From assembly GCA_017441605.1 (NCBI GenBank), contig JAFRXD010000090.1, forward strand, positions 105,948 through 169,947: 64,000 nucleotides of DNA, given 5' to 3'. The translations under genes were made by a program, and so were the position numbers. The notes beneath the pieces were generated by a model. The model saw only the letters and a program-made list of their open reading frames with translations. It was not told the DNA's origin and did not search any database. Below, one piece after another: positions 9,383 to 19,000 of this stretch (positions within the stretch are counted from its first letter, which is position 1; each line of letters opens with the position of its first letter). Origin of the DNA: Thermoguttaceae bacterium (GTDB lineage: Bacteria; Planctomycetota; Planctomycetia; Pirellulales; Thermoguttaceae).

Positions 9383-10915
9383 TTACTCCCTCATCAAAAA
9401 CTCGTCGACGTCGTTCGCGACGATCACGCCGTAGTTTACCGCCCCAAGCCAGCCGGACATAATAATCCCGACGCTTCCCGCGTGATAAAGCCCGGGGATC
9501 TTGTTCCCGAGCGCGCGACTGACCGCGAGACCCTCGTACTTGGTGCCGAAACTCGCCCCGAGCCAGTGGTCCGTGTAGGCCTTAAAGGTCTTCGGAGTCG
9601 CGGCTTCGACGTAGGCGACCTTATCGCGAATTCCGGGAACGTACTTGTCGAGCGCGTCGAGGGTCGTCTCGATCAGATCTCGTTTGCTCTCCTCGTACGC
9701 CTCGTCCGACAAATTCGCCCAGTCCTCGTAGTTCGCGTTCGAACTCGCGACGGCGTAGTAACGATCCGTGCCGGGGCGCGTCTTGGGATAGTAGAACGAA
9801 TAGGTGCGACTCGTGATCTTCCGGCTGAGCAAGAGATCGGAAGAAAACTCGGGCGCGACCGAAGTAAAGAGCAGGTCGCCGCACTGCTCCTCGTCGATCG
9901 TCTCCCCGGGTTTGAGCGCGATATAGACCTGGACGCTCGAATTGTTCAAGCGAACCGCCTCCGCCTCGGCGACGAAATCGGGATCGAAATACTTTCTGCC
10001 GACCAAGTTAAAGATCGTGCCTTTTAAGTTGGCGTTGGAGAGAACCGCGCGGGTCGCGATCGTCTTGCCAAGGAGCGGGGAAACGACCTTCGAAACGCCC
10101 CCAATCTCGGGAGACTCGACGTTCGGAGCGGAGTCGGCGATTTTGACCCCGACGACCCGACCCTCCTCGACGACGACCTTCTCGACCGGGGCGTTGGTCG
10201 CTATGTCGACCCCGTTCTTGGTCAGCTCGTCGCGCAGCATCTTGACGAAGAGGTCGGTGCCTCCTTGGAACGTGAAGACTCCCTTGGACATAAAGTTCGA
10301 AAAGACGATGCCGTACGTAAGGGCGGGGTCTTCCAACGTCGAGCCGTTCGCGTAAGTGATCGGCTCCATAAGAAGGCGCCACACGTCGGAGCGCCCGGGG
10401 AAGAATCGCTCGAAAAGTTCGCGCGTCGTCCTCGACTGGTCGTCGTAATGGGTCTGGTTTCGCGCCTCGTCGAAGAACGCCTTGACCGTCTCCTCGGAAA
10501 GCCCGAACTTCTCCACGAGCAGGCGCGTGAAATCGTCGCGATTAAAGGTCGTCGTCAGCGAGAATTGCGGATTGTCGAACTTGATACGAGGCAACTGAAC
10601 GATGCGATCGGCGATCTCCTTGTTCCAGTATCGACGGCAGCTCTTAATCATCCCGACCGGAAATCCGTGCAACGAGACGTCGAAGATATGCTCCCCCTTC
10701 TCGCGTCGGAACCACGTCGCGAGACCTCCCAGCTTGTAGTGGCGCTCCAACAGGAGAACCTTATGACCTCCTCGACCCAAAACGTTCGCCGCCGTCATCC
10801 CGGCGAGGCCCGATCCGATGACGACGACGTCGTATTTCTCTTGATAACGCCCGTCTTTAGCGGCGCTCGCGTTTTGACCGCTCGTTTCTTCAGCGCGCAT
10901 TTCCGTTATTTCCAT
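9383..10915 (-). CDS. Phytoene-desaturase-like FAD-dependent oxidoreductase
   Basis: The 510-residue protein has the N-terminal Rossmann dinucleotide-binding motif [20 protein letters not shown] at about 30-49 and an [10 protein letters not shown] element after it. The C-terminus holds GLYHAGSVG...GWLGAVNYG, which is the second flavin-contact motif of the CrtI / retinol-saturase family. Such enzymes desaturate, saturate or isomerise polyenes and other long-chain substrates. A second in-frame ATG six codons in is possible as the start; neither has a strong ribosome site. It sits between the PD40 cytochrome and the FabZ-like gene in the same unit, suggesting a joint role of desaturation and dehydration on a long acyl or isoprenoid chain, but the substrate is not known. 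Confidence 0.75.
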   Translation of the reverse strand: MEITEMRAEETSGQNASAAKDGRYQEKYDVVVIGSGLAGMTAANVLGRGGHKVLLLERHYKLGGLATWFRREKGEHIFDVSLHGFPVGMIKSCRRYWNKEIADRIVQLPRIKFDNPQFSLTTTFNRDDFTRLLVEKFGLSEETVKAFFDEARNQTHYDDQSRTTRELFERFFPGRSDVWRLLMEPITYANGSTLEDPALTYGIVFSNFMSKGVFTFQGGTDLFVKMLRDELTKNGVDIATNAPVEKVVVEEGRVVGVKIADSAPNVESPEIGGVSKVVSPLLGKTIATRAVLSNANLKGTIFNLVGRKYFDPDFVAEAEAVRLNNSSVQVYIALKPGETIDEEQCGDLLFTSVAPEFSSDLLLSRKITSRTYSFYYPKTRPGTDRYYAVASSNANYEDWANLSDEAYEESKRDLIETTLDALDKYVPGIRDKVAYVEAATPKTFKAYTDHWLGASFGTKYEGLAVSRALGNKIPGLYHAGSVGIIMSGWLGAVNYGVIVANDVDEFLMRE

Positions 10916-10934
10916 ATCGATCGCAAATAAAAGG

Positions 10935-12560
10935 TTAATCGACGCTTCGACTCTTCTGGGAATCTCCCCGCGCCGCCTCGACCAATCGGGCGGGCGCGAC
11001 GCGAATCGGTTCCCGAGTCGGCGTCGGTAAATTGTAAGACTTTGTTCGCTCGAGATTAAATCTCGGGGTTGATTGCGGAAGCAAAAACGGTTTGGACCAT
11101 CGTCCGTCCTCCGAGCGGCGCGCGAAATAGACTCGCGTAAACGTTCCGTCTAGGCGACGGGAACTAAAGACGAGCCATTTCCCCGAGGAGTCCCACTCGC
11201 GCCAACTCTCCGATTCGTCGCTATTGAGCTCGTCGAGCGCGCGACTTTCGCCCGTGTCCAAATTAAGTTCCCACAAGTCGGCGTCGCGGCGCCAAATGGG
11301 AAAGGTCCCGTTCTTGGACAGGGTAAAAACAAGCGTCCTCCCGTCGGGCGAAATCCGTGGAAGAACCGCGGATTTGCCGAGCGACTCGGCGTCGAAAACG
11401 ATCTCTTGGTCGCCAAACGCGCGAGTCTCCCGGTCGAACGACCGGCGCGCGACGTTGTAATGGAATTGATCGAAGACCTTGGTCGCCTCAATTTTATGTC
11501 GATCCAAGACGGTCGAGGGCTCGGCGCCAAAAACGTCCTCGACCGCGACCGCCGACTCGTTCGGGAACTCGGGCGCGGAGTCCGAATAGGGCGATTTCGC
11601 GACGCAGTAATACAAAAACGCCCCGTCCGGCGACCAAGTCGGGAACGTCTCCAATGCGTCGCTCGTCTCGCAAATCGCGCGGCTCGTTCCTTGTTCGGCG
11701 TCGAAGAGAATCAAATCGGACGCCGCGTCGAGGACCTCGATCCTGTCTTTGTCGAGCGAGCGAAACATTTGAAACGTCGCGTTCGTAGAAAACGCGATCA
11801 GCGGAAGTCGCGGATTCCACGCCGGATACGCGGCTCCGAGAGGGTCGTTCGGGAGATTTGGATCGATTTTGGTCGCGACCCCGTTTCGATAGAGTATCGT
11901 CCCGGAAGACGCCCGACGCGTATGGAACAAAAACGCGTCGGTTCCGCGATCTTGGAACGAATGGCAATTAACGCACGTCCTATTGTCGACCGCCTTCGCG
12001 TCGAACCAAACGCGCTCCTCGAACGTTTCCAGGTCGCGCTGAACCAGTTGGACGCGATTGAAATACTCGTATCCCGGTTCGATAAGACGATAGTGAAGAA
12101 AACGATCGATCGGATCTTCGGAAACGAAAAAATCGAACTTCCCGAGCGCGCGCCATTGACCGTCGGTTTTAACGCAAGTCGATACGACAACGCGCTTTCC
12201 CTTCGCGTCGCTCGTCAGGCGGCGCCACTTCTTCGTCGGAATGTTAACCGTCTTGCCCGGAACGTCGAACGAAAAACCTCCGTCGACCGAAAACCGGGTG
12301 GCGAACTCGCGCCCCTCCTCGCGCAACTCGAAATTTAGCGGCGCGATATTGGGAGGAATCTCGACGCCAACGCAATCGGGAAAAATATTCGGAGCGCCGA
12401 CGCTCGCAAAGTCGGCCCCCGCGAAAATTTGGTCGCGATTCGTTTGGGAAAAACGTCGTCCGGCAAAAATTGCCGCCGCGCCGAGCGCGAGGAAGAGTCC
12501 CAATCCGGCGAGCCGTCGCGCGAACCGAGCGCGCGAGAGAGATTTGGTCGCGTCGCTCAT
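10935..12560 (-). CDS. PD40 (TolB-like) beta-propeller protein with one c-type haem site, membrane anchored
   Basis: The protein is 541 residues when started at the ATG at 12560, which overlaps the stop of the upstream gene as ATGA and has a G-rich GAGGGGGGAA upstream. A much longer frame to 13217 exists but overlaps the membrane-protein gene and has no support. The N-terminus has a single membrane segment ([18 protein letters not shown]). A CxxCH site (TCVNCHSF) lies at about 195. The C-terminal half holds PD40/WD40-type repeats such as [27 protein letters not shown] and [14 protein letters not shown]. Similar proteins pair with polytopic membrane proteins in other bacteria. It is probably exported and haem-loaded; its function is unknown. 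Confidence 0.75.
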   Translation of the reverse strand: MSDATKSLSRARFARRLAGLGLFLALGAAAIFAGRRFSQTNRDQIFAGADFASVGAPNIFPDCVGVEIPPNIAPLNFELREEGREFATRFSVDGGFSFDVPGKTVNIPTKKWRRLTSDAKGKRVVVSTCVKTDGQWRALGKFDFFVSEDPIDRFLHYRLIEPGYEYFNRVQLVQRDLETFEERVWFDAKAVDNRTCVNCHSFQDRGTDAFLFHTRRASSGTILYRNGVATKIDPNLPNDPLGAAYPAWNPRLPLIAFSTNATFQMFRSLDKDRIEVLDAASDLILFDAEQGTSRAICETSDALETFPTWSPDGAFLYYCVAKSPYSDSAPEFPNESAVAVEDVFGAEPSTVLDRHKIEATKVFDQFHYNVARRSFDRETRAFGDQEIVFDAESLGKSAVLPRISPDGRTLVFTLSKNGTFPIWRRDADLWELNLDTGESRALDELNSDESESWREWDSSGKWLVFSSRRLDGTFTRVYFARRSEDGRWSKPFLLPQSTPRFNLERTKSYNLPTPTREPIRVAPARLVEAARGDSQKSRSVD

Positions 12561-14485
12561 CGCCCCGTTCCCCCCTCGTCTCGGAAAATGTAATAAACCC
12601 ACGCGGTATCGGCAAATTCCGCCTTGATCGCGTCCGCCAACCCGGGATCGCGCAGCTTTTGATACGTTTCGAGCCACTTCGTAAAATTCGCGAATCGCTC
12701 GCGCGTCGCGGCGTCGACGCCAAGCCGGTCGCTCGAGAGAAGCCCGAGACGCTCTAAAAAGAGCGCCGTCTCTTGGAGCGACTTGGGAGCGGCTCGAGCG
12801 CCTCGAAGTCGCGGATATGTCTCCAATTCCTTCCCGAGCGTCTCGAAATCCCCGTCCAGTTCCGCGAAGCAAAGCCGCGCCTCGAAAAGAGCGAGCTCCT
12901 CGTCCGAAAGCGATTCCTTGGTCGCGAGATCGGTTCGTCGAGACAGCGCCGAGCGAATCGTCGAGGTCGGGCTCGAAATCCCCGTTTCGATGTAGTCGTC
13001 GCGTATCAACGGCTCGCGCGAGGAAATCGCGTCGCGCGCTCGCGCGAGAAAATCGCCGGAGGACGCCCCGAGCCGCGAAGCCCAGCGCTCCGCCAACGCG
13101 TCGTCCCCGTTCGCGAGCGCCGAGCGGACGAGCGCCTTCGTCGCCGGAATCGAGCGACCTCGGGTCGCGACGAAATTGTTCGTCGCCGTCCGCGCCGCTA
13201 GATTGTCCGCGCCCCACGCGCTCAAAATCGTCTCGCCGAGAACCCGCCGCTCGTCGACGACCGAGGAGCCCCGCGCCGCGTCGACTCTCGGAAGCTCGAA
13301 CAGACGCTCCGCCATCGACCCCGTCTTAAAAAGCGCCAAGTCGAAGAAGCAAAGCGTCTCCGGAGTCGCGCGTCCCGAGCGGAGTTGGATCGACAAGATT
13401 TCACCCCAGTCCTCGCGCTCGAGCGCCGGAGCGAGCGCGAAGGTCGTGCGCGCGGTCAACGCGGGACGGGCGAGCCAAAAGAGCGTCGTGCCGAGCGCGC
13501 CGACGACCGCGATCGGAGCGAGCGCCGCGTCGCGCCGGCGGCGGGCGAGTTTCTTGTCCAGGGCGTCGGAAGAGACTTTCCGACTCTTTTTGGGAGTCGC
13601 GAGGCGTCCCTCAAAAATATCGGCGCGAGAAAGAAAAGCCCCGAGAATCAGAACCGCGCCCAGAATCGCCAAGAGCGAGATTTGCCGGCTCGCGATCGCG
13701 GGATCGAGGGTAACGGTCGACTCGTCGACCAACGCGGCCCGGTAAAGTCTGGAAGCGGAATAGCTCGCCCAACAAACCCTTCCCCAAACGAGGGGCAAAT
13801 GCGCCGCGACCAAAATCGCCGCGACCCAATAAACTCGACCCGCGCGCGACGATCTCGCGACGCCGCGATTCCCGAGCGGCGACTCTTCCAAAAGCAAAAG
13901 CGCTCCGAGCGCGAGCGAAAACGCGCCCAAAAGGGGATAAGAGAGCGCCGCGACGAGCGCCTCCGCGACGCGTCTCGCGAGAGTCGACTTAACCGCGCGA
14001 CAGAGCGAAACGACCGCCAACAAGAGCGGCGTCGCGAGCGCGGGCTCCAAATAGAACGCCCCGTAGTTCGAGGAAAAAACGTCGATCCCAACCCCGGCGA
14101 AAATCGCGCTCGTTATGAAACTTGGCGCGAACGAAAAGCAAAAGGCGAGCGAATCGGCGCCCTCCCGAGACCGCCAAACGACGAAAGCCAGAAGTTGGGT
14201 CGCGAGCGCGAGCGCGGTCAAAATCGCCCCCCCAAGCCAAGCGCTTCCGAACGCGGAGGCCAAAAGGAGCGACAGAAGCTCCAAAGCTCCCCCGGGTTCG
14301 GTCAATGTCTCCCAGACCTCGCGCGAGGTCGGGGGAAAAAGGGAAAAATCGCGAACGACCCAGAGGTAGCCGCCGAGCGCCAGCGACCAAAACAAGAGAA
14401 AGAAGAGCCCGACGAGCCCGACGAGAACCCGACGCGAGCGAGCCAATGCGGCTCCGTCGTTCGTCGTTGCGTCCGTCAATTTCAT
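12557..14485 (-). CDS. Polytopic membrane protein with long soluble C-terminal region (DUF6057-like)
   Basis: The 642-residue protein has about nine to ten hydrophobic segments in residues 20-370 (for example VLVGLVGLFFLLFWSLALGGYLW and LLSLLLASAFGSAWLGG) and then about 270 residues of charged helical sequence. I am reminded of the DUF6057 membrane family, which is seen next to PD40 proteins, but I cannot confirm this from sequence alone. It is the first gene of a six-gene minus-strand unit; GAGAG lies before the start and a TTGCGC/TATAAT promoter is about 75 nt upstream. The C-terminal residues overlap the next gene by four bases. Function unknown; a complex with the PD40 cytochrome is a reasonable guess. 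Confidence 0.65.
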   Translation of the reverse strand: MKLTDATTNDGAALARSRRVLVGLVGLFFLLFWSLALGGYLWVVRDFSLFPPTSREVWETLTEPGGALELLSLLLASAFGSAWLGGAILTALALATQLLAFVVWRSREGADSLAFCFSFAPSFITSAIFAGVGIDVFSSNYGAFYLEPALATPLLLAVVSLCRAVKSTLARRVAEALVAALSYPLLGAFSLALGALLLLEESPLGNRGVARSSRAGRVYWVAAILVAAHLPLVWGRVCWASYSASRLYRAALVDESTVTLDPAIASRQISLLAILGAVLILGAFLSRADIFEGRLATPKKSRKVSSDALDKKLARRRRDAALAPIAVVGALGTTLFWLARPALTARTTFALAPALEREDWGEILSIQLRSGRATPETLCFFDLALFKTGSMAERLFELPRVDAARGSSVVDERRVLGETILSAWGADNLAARTATNNFVATRGRSIPATKALVRSALANGDDALAERWASRLGASSGDFLARARDAISSREPLIRDDYIETGISSPTSTIRSALSRRTDLATKESLSDEELALFEARLCFAELDGDFETLGKELETYPRLRGARAAPKSLQETALFLERLGLLSSDRLGVDAATRERFANFTKWLETYQKLRDPGLADAIKAEFADTAWVYYIFRDEGGTGR

Positions 14486-14557
14486 CGCTCTCTCGTTTCG
14501 TTCGCGTTATCGATCCCAACAGGGGACGAGAAAACGTCGACCCGTCCCGCGACGGCC

Positions 14558-14586
14558 ATTATACAACCTCGATCGCGACCGCGCAA
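14558..14586 (-). promoter_or_regulatory. Candidate promoter of the six-gene cytochrome/oxidoreductase unit
   Basis: On the minus strand TTGCGC and a perfect TATAAT are separated by 17 nt, about 75 nt upstream of the membrane-protein start. No other promoter-like element or gap over 41 bp occurs between the six genes down to 2484. Confidence 0.5.
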
Positions 14587-14670
14587 GAAAAGGGGAAAGA
14601 AAACCGACGATTTCTTTAAAATCGACCAAAGAGAGACAGGCGAGCGCGGCAAAAAAAGCGCCCCGGCCCC

Positions 14671-14698
14671 TTGACAAAAAAAAGAACGACGGTACAAT
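14671..14698 (+). promoter_or_regulatory. Strong sigma70-type promoter of the tRNA-Glu cluster
   Basis: A perfect -35 TTGACA (14671-14676) and a TACAAT -10 (14693-14698) are separated by 16 nt. The first tRNA begins 29 nt after the -10 box, a spacing normal for stable RNA promoters. Confidence 0.8.
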
Positions 14699-14726
14699 CG
14701 CGCAGACTTAGCTTTTCGCTAAGGGC

Positions 14727-14799
14727 GGCCCCATCGTTTAGTCGGTCAGGACACGGCCCTTTCAAGGCCGGAATACGGGTTCGAGTCCCGTTGGGGTCA
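14727..14799 (+). tRNA. tRNA-Glu (anticodon TTC), copy 1
   Basis: The 73-nt sequence folds as a cloverleaf. The acceptor arm pairs GGCCCCA with TGGGGTC (one G-U), discriminator A. The T arm is ACGGGTTCGAGTCCCGT, and the anticodon loop CTTTCAA gives TTC. CCA is not encoded. It differs from copies 2 and 3 by one base in the D loop (GTCGGTCAGG versus GTCGGTTAGG). Confidence 0.95.
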
Positions 14800-14801
14800 C
14801 T

Positions 14802-14823
14802 GTTCGAGCGCCATCGCTCGAAC
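14802..14823 (+). other. Spacer hairpin between tRNA-Glu copies 1 and 2
   Basis: GTTCGAGCG and CGCTCGAAC form a perfect 9-bp stem with a CCAT loop, starting 3 nt after the tRNA 3' end. It probably helps 3' processing of the precursor. Confidence 0.6.
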
Positions 14824-14846
14824 CGTTGCGAAAACGTTATTTCGAT

Positions 14847-14919
14847 GGCCCCATCGTTTAGTCGGTTAGGACACGGCCCTTTCAAGGCCGGAATACGGGT
14901 TCGAGTCCCGTTGGGGTCA
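14847..14919 (+). tRNA. tRNA-Glu (anticodon TTC), copy 2
   Basis: Same cloverleaf as copy 1 with a single D-loop change; exactly 120 bp downstream of copy 1. The flanking spacer (TTGCGAAAACGT then ATTTCGAT) is also repeated, so the unit was duplicated with its spacer. Confidence 0.95.
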
Positions 14920-14921
14920 TT

Positions 14922-14943
14922 GTTCGAGCGCTCGCGTTCGAAC
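14922..14943 (+). other. Spacer hairpin between tRNA-Glu copies 2 and 3
   Basis: GTTCGAGCG and CGTTCGAAC form a 9-bp stem with one G-U pair where the first spacer has a Watson-Crick pair; the loop changed from CCAT to CTCG. The stem is kept although the sequence drifted. Confidence 0.6.
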
Positions 14944-14966
14944 CGTTGCGAAAACGTCATTTCGAT

Positions 14967-15039
14967 GGCCCCATCGTTTAGTCGGTTAGGACACGGCCCT
15001 TTCAAGGCCGGAATACGGGTTCGAGTCCCGTTGGGGTCA
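14967..15039 (+). tRNA. tRNA-Glu (anticodon TTC), copy 3
   Basis: Identical to copy 2 over its 73 nt and again spaced by 120 bp. After it the spacer differs and leads into a terminator hairpin and then nadC. Confidence 0.95.
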
Positions 15040-15040
15040 T

Positions 15041-15069
15041 TTGTCAAACGAGAGCGCCCCGGCGATATT
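15041..15069 (+). promoter_or_regulatory. Possible nadC promoter overlapping the tRNA terminator
   Basis: TTGTCA and GATATT are separated by 17 nt. The -10 lies in the loop region of the terminator hairpin, so nadC could start its own transcript 45-50 nt before its start codon. This is a weak match. Confidence 0.3.
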
Positions 15070-15088
15070 TCGCCCGAGCGCTTTTTTT
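15053..15088 (+). terminator. Terminator of the tRNA-Glu operon
   Basis: An imperfect hairpin (AGCGC...GGCGA with TCGCC...AGCGCT arms, small internal loop) is followed by seven T residues at 15082-15088. Confidence 0.7.
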
Positions 15089-15120
15089 ATTGTCCCGCCG
15101 ACTCTATCGGGAGCGTCTCC

Positions 15121-16035
15121 ATGTCGAAAAAAGACTTTCATCAAACGGTTTACAACGACGACTTGCGCGAGGACATGCGCGCCCTGATTCGGCTCGCCGC
15201 CCGCGAGGACTCCGCCGACGTCGGCGATCTCACGAGTCTCGCCCTGATCCCGGAAAACGCGCCGGGCAAGGCGGCCGTCGTCTCGCGAGAGCGCGGAGTC
15301 GTCGCGGGCCTGGTTTTCGCCGACGAACTCGTCAAAATCGTCGACGAGCGGCTCTCCTGGGAGGGCAAAGTCGAAGACGGGGCGACCATCGACAAGGGAA
15401 CCGTCCTCGGCGTCGTCTCGGGCCCGACCCTCTCGATGCTCGTCGCGGAGCGTCTCCTCCTGAATTTCGTCGGACGGCTCTCCGGCGTCGCGACCCTTAC
15501 GCGCCGCTACGTCGACGCGATCGAGGGTACCGGAGCCCATATCTACGACACGCGCAAGACAACCCTCGGTTGGCGACGACTCGAAAAGTACGCCGTCAAA
15601 TGCGGAGGGGGGCGCAATCATCGAACCGGGCTCTACGACGCGATCCTTATTAAAGACAACCACCTGGCGTTCGGCGGCGAGACCGACTTCGATCCCGCCG
15701 AGGCGGTGAGGCGCGCCCGAAAGTTCCTCGAAGCGCGCCGAAACGGCGACGAGGAGCTGCCGATGCTCGAAATCGAGGTCGACTCGCTCGACCAGCTCGC
15801 TCAAGTCTTGCCCGAGAATCCCGACGTCGTTTTGCTCGACAATATGTCCCCCGAGACGATGCGCGAGGCGGTCGCCATGCGCGACAAATCCGGCTCGACC
15901 AGCGAGCTGGAGGCCTCCGGCGGAATCAATCTCGACACGGCTCGCGCGAAAGCGGAGTCCGGAGTCGAGCGAGTTAGCGTCGGCGCCCTCACCCACTCCG
16001 CCAAGACCTTCGACGTCGGACTCGATTGGATCTAA
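15121..16035 (+). CDS. nadC: Nicotinate-nucleotide pyrophosphorylase (quinolinate phosphoribosyltransferase)
   Basis: The 304-residue protein matches NadC along its length. It has EDxxxxGDLTS-type sequence near residues 28-37, TRKTTLGWRRLEKYAVKCGGG at about 145-165 (substrate and PRPP contact), NHRTGLYDAILIKDNH at about 166-181, EIEVDSLDQL at about 220 and EASGGINLD near 263 for the phosphate site. It converts quinolinate and PRPP to nicotinate mononucleotide in de novo NAD synthesis, in the cytosol. The ATG at 15121 has GGGAG 7 nt upstream. An open frame extends back through the tRNA genes and is not real. It is convergent with the YhaN-like gene, with only 6 bp between the stops. Confidence 0.95.
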   Translation: MSKKDFHQTVYNDDLREDMRALIRLAAREDSADVGDLTSLALIPENAPGKAAVVSRERGVVAGLVFADELVKIVDERLSWEGKVEDGATIDKGTVLGVVSGPTLSMLVAERLLLNFVGRLSGVATLTRRYVDAIEGTGAHIYDTRKTTLGWRRLEKYAVKCGGGRNHRTGLYDAILIKDNHLAFGGETDFDPAEAVRRARKFLEARRNGDEELPMLEIEVDSLDQLAQVLPENPDVVLLDNMSPETMREAVAMRDKSGSTSELEASGGINLDTARAKAESGVERVSVGALTHSAKTFDVGLDWI

Positions 16036-16041
16036 CTCGTT

Positions 16042-19000
16042 CTATCGCAAGATCGTCGCGTATTCTTTTCCAAATAGTTTAACGAACGCTTGAAAGACGT
16101 CCCGGCGACAGGTCAGCAGAATAACCTGTCGCTCCGGGGTCGCGTAGTCGCGCAGTTCCTCGAGCGTCCTTTCGACGCGCTTGTAGTCGAAGTTCGCGAC
16201 GACGTCGTCCGCGAGGATCGGAAGCGGTTCCGTATTTTCGCAATAACTCTTAATGTGCGCGATTCTTAGCGCGAGATACAATTGCTCGCGCGCGCCGACG
16301 CTCAGTTGCTCCGGGGTCTTCAATTGCCGCGTCCTAGCGTCGCGAACGCGGAACGAGTCGCTCCCTCCCGCCGACGCGCCCAATTCCGAATCCGGAACGA
16401 TCCGCTCGTAGCGCCCGGCGGTAACGCGAGAATAGATGTTCGAGGCGTCTTCCAGAACGCCGGGGATTTGGTCGTTCTCCCGCGAATCGATCGCGGCTTT
16501 CAGGGCGTCCCGGGCGAACAGTAGGGGAACGTACGCGTCGATCGCGGCGCGAAGGGCGGATCGCGCCCCCTCTCGGGTCATCGCCGCCTCGTTGGCCCCC
16601 TCCTCTCGCTCCAAGGCTCTAATCTCCGACTCGAGGCTTCCCTTCTTTTGAAGCGACTCCGCGAGCCCCTCTTCGACTTCCTCCAAATTCGCTCGCTTTT
16701 CCGCGAGCTCCTCGCTCGTTCGCTCGAAATCGACCGTTCCCAAACGCGCGACCATGCGGTCGAAATCGATTCCCTCCCCGCGCGCGAGCGCTTCGAGAGT
16801 TCGCGTCTCCGCGTCGAGTTCCAGACGGGCGGCGCGGAAAGTCGCGGCGCTCTCGGCGAACCTCTCGAACTCTTCGCGCGGAACTCCGGCCGCGCGCTCG
16901 AGTTCCGCCAACCGAGCGTCCAATTCGAGCCGTTTCGCTTCCTTCGCGCTCCGCTCCGCTTCGAGACGATCTCGCTCGAGCGCCTCCTTCTCAAAATCGC
17001 GCTCGACCGCCAGGGCTTTCTTCAAGTCCTCTTCCCAAATCGCGACGTCGACTTCGAGCGCGTCGCTTCGCGCCTCGCGCTCGAGCGCGCGAGCCAACTC
17101 GGTCGCCCGCGTCTGAAAGTCCGCCTGGCGAGCCTCGCGAGCGACGATTTTCGCGCTCAGGCGCCGCAGGGACTCGAGTCGATCGAGCCAAGTCGCGCGA
17201 GCGTCCAGCTCCCCTTTCAGACGCGCGAACGAACTTTTGCCAAACTCGGAAACCTCTAAGTTCCAGAGTTTGCAAAAGTCGTCGGCGCTCGAGAGTCGCG
17301 CGAGCTCCTCTTCGCGTTTCGCGAGCCGCGAGCGCTCGGCGCGAACCTCGACCTCGGCTTTCGCGACCTCTTTGCGCGCCGCCTCGACGGAGGCGCGAGC
17401 GACCCGGTATTCCTCCGCGCGAGCCAGGGCGAGCGAGAGCGCGGTCTTAACCCTCCCGACCTCGCGCGTCAAGGCGTCCCGCGATTCCGAAAGGTCGGTC
17501 GCGTCCCCGAAATCGCCGAAATCGTCGAGGTCGTCGAGTCCCCAAGACCGAAGCGCGTCGACGCGCTCCGACAATTTCCCGGCCAGCTCGCGAGCGCGGG
17601 AGCTCAACTCGAGCTCGGTCTCCGCGAGCGCCTTCGTTTGTTCCTTCCACTTGCGACGTTCGGCCAACCACCGAGCGCCCTCCTCGACGCGCGTCCCGGC
17701 GCAACGCGCGAATCCTCGCTCGCGCCAAAAGTTCGCGACTTTTTCCCTAAAAGCCGAGAGGAGCTCGACCCCTTGGCGCTCGTCGTTCTCGGCGCTCGCG
17801 AGCTCCTCTTTTCTTTTCGCGAGAAGCTCGAGTTTTTTCTCGCGCTCAACGACGCGTCGATACGCGGACTCCCGATTATCTCGAGCGCGGTCGACCCGAG
17901 CGTCGGCGCTCTCAAAGGTCTCGACCAGCGCCTCGCGCTCCTCGCGCGGTATCGGCGCGTCTTCGAGGAACGCGGTCCGAACCGCGAGCCAGGCGACGGC
18001 GCGAGACTCGAGCGCCGCCTCCAGTTCGTCGACGATTTTTTCGACGTCCCGCTCGTCCGACGATTCGAGCGTCGCGATTTCGTCGCGCAGGGACGCGAGG
18101 CGCTCTCGAACTTTAACCAGCCCTCGCTCGAGTCGAACCTCTTTTTCGCGCAAGGCGTCGAGCCGCTCCGGCAACGGTTCCGCCCCGGCGTCCAATTCCC
18201 GCGCGAGCGCGAAGGGATCGTCGTCCGGTTCGGCGCCTCCGACGGCGAGAAAGAGCTCCCGCGCGGCGAGCGCGGCGTCGGTTCGTTTCTTTTCCAGTAG
18301 ATCGAAGTCTTTGTCGAAAGAGACGATCGCGGCCTCGAGACCGGAGAAATCCCGCTCCACAAAGTCGACGCGACGCGCGTCGGCGTCGCGGTCGCGGTCG
18401 GCGGAACCGGTTCGAGCGAGCGCGTCGAGCGCGATTTGGAGCTCGGCTCGCCTCGTCCCCAATTCGCGCTCTTTCGCGGCCAGCGACTCTTTCGCGCTCC
18501 TCGACTCCTCTCGCGCGCGGGACTCTTCCTCGGTCAACTCGAGGACGCGCTCGCGAAGGCGGTCGGGAAGCGGCGAGGAATAGGCGGCGAAAGCGGCGGC
18601 GATTTCCGCCTCGGACGCGGATTCGGCGAGAACGCCGCGCTTGACGAGCGCGACGATTAGTTCCCGACGCGACTCGGTTTCCTCGAGCCGCTCGCGCGCG
18701 AGGTCGTCGCGCGTGGTCGCGTAAGCGCTCGCGTCCTTTCCAAGTTTCTCGATTTCGAGTCGCCACTCGATCAACTCGGGAGCGCGACTCTTATCGAGCC
18801 CGTCGAGCTCCGCGGTCGCCTCGACGAGTTTTCTCTCCAACTCTTCCAGTTCGAGTCGATAGCGCTCCTCGCTCTCGATCAATCGAGAGCGCTCGAGCGC
18901 GCGCTCGGAGTCGAACGCTTCGTAACTTTCGCGCTCGTACGGAGAAACGGCGAGAAAATCTTCGATCCGCCGCTCGATTTCCGCGCGTTTCTCGAAGATT

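Larger units (their letters stand above)
14727..15039 (+). repeat. Tandem 120-bp repeat carrying tRNA-Glu (2.6 units)
   Basis: Units start at 14727, 14847 and 14967. Each is a 73-nt tRNA plus a 47-nt spacer with a hairpin; the spacers differ at a handful of bases and the last unit lacks its spacer. Confidence 0.9.

Noticed and set aside
12561..13217. N-terminal extension of the PD40 gene by 219 codons
   Set aside because: It overlaps the membrane-protein gene fully; the ATGA overlap start at 12560 with a G-rich ribosome site and a membrane anchor right after fits better.
14727..15039. Regular 120-bp repeats as a possible CRISPR array
   Set aside because: The repeats are whole tRNA genes and the spacers are themselves repeated; there are no cas genes.
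14671..15120. Open frame upstream of nadC reading through the tRNA genes
   Set aside because: The repeated peptide is only the translation of three tRNA copies; nadC homology begins at 15121 with a proper ribosome site.
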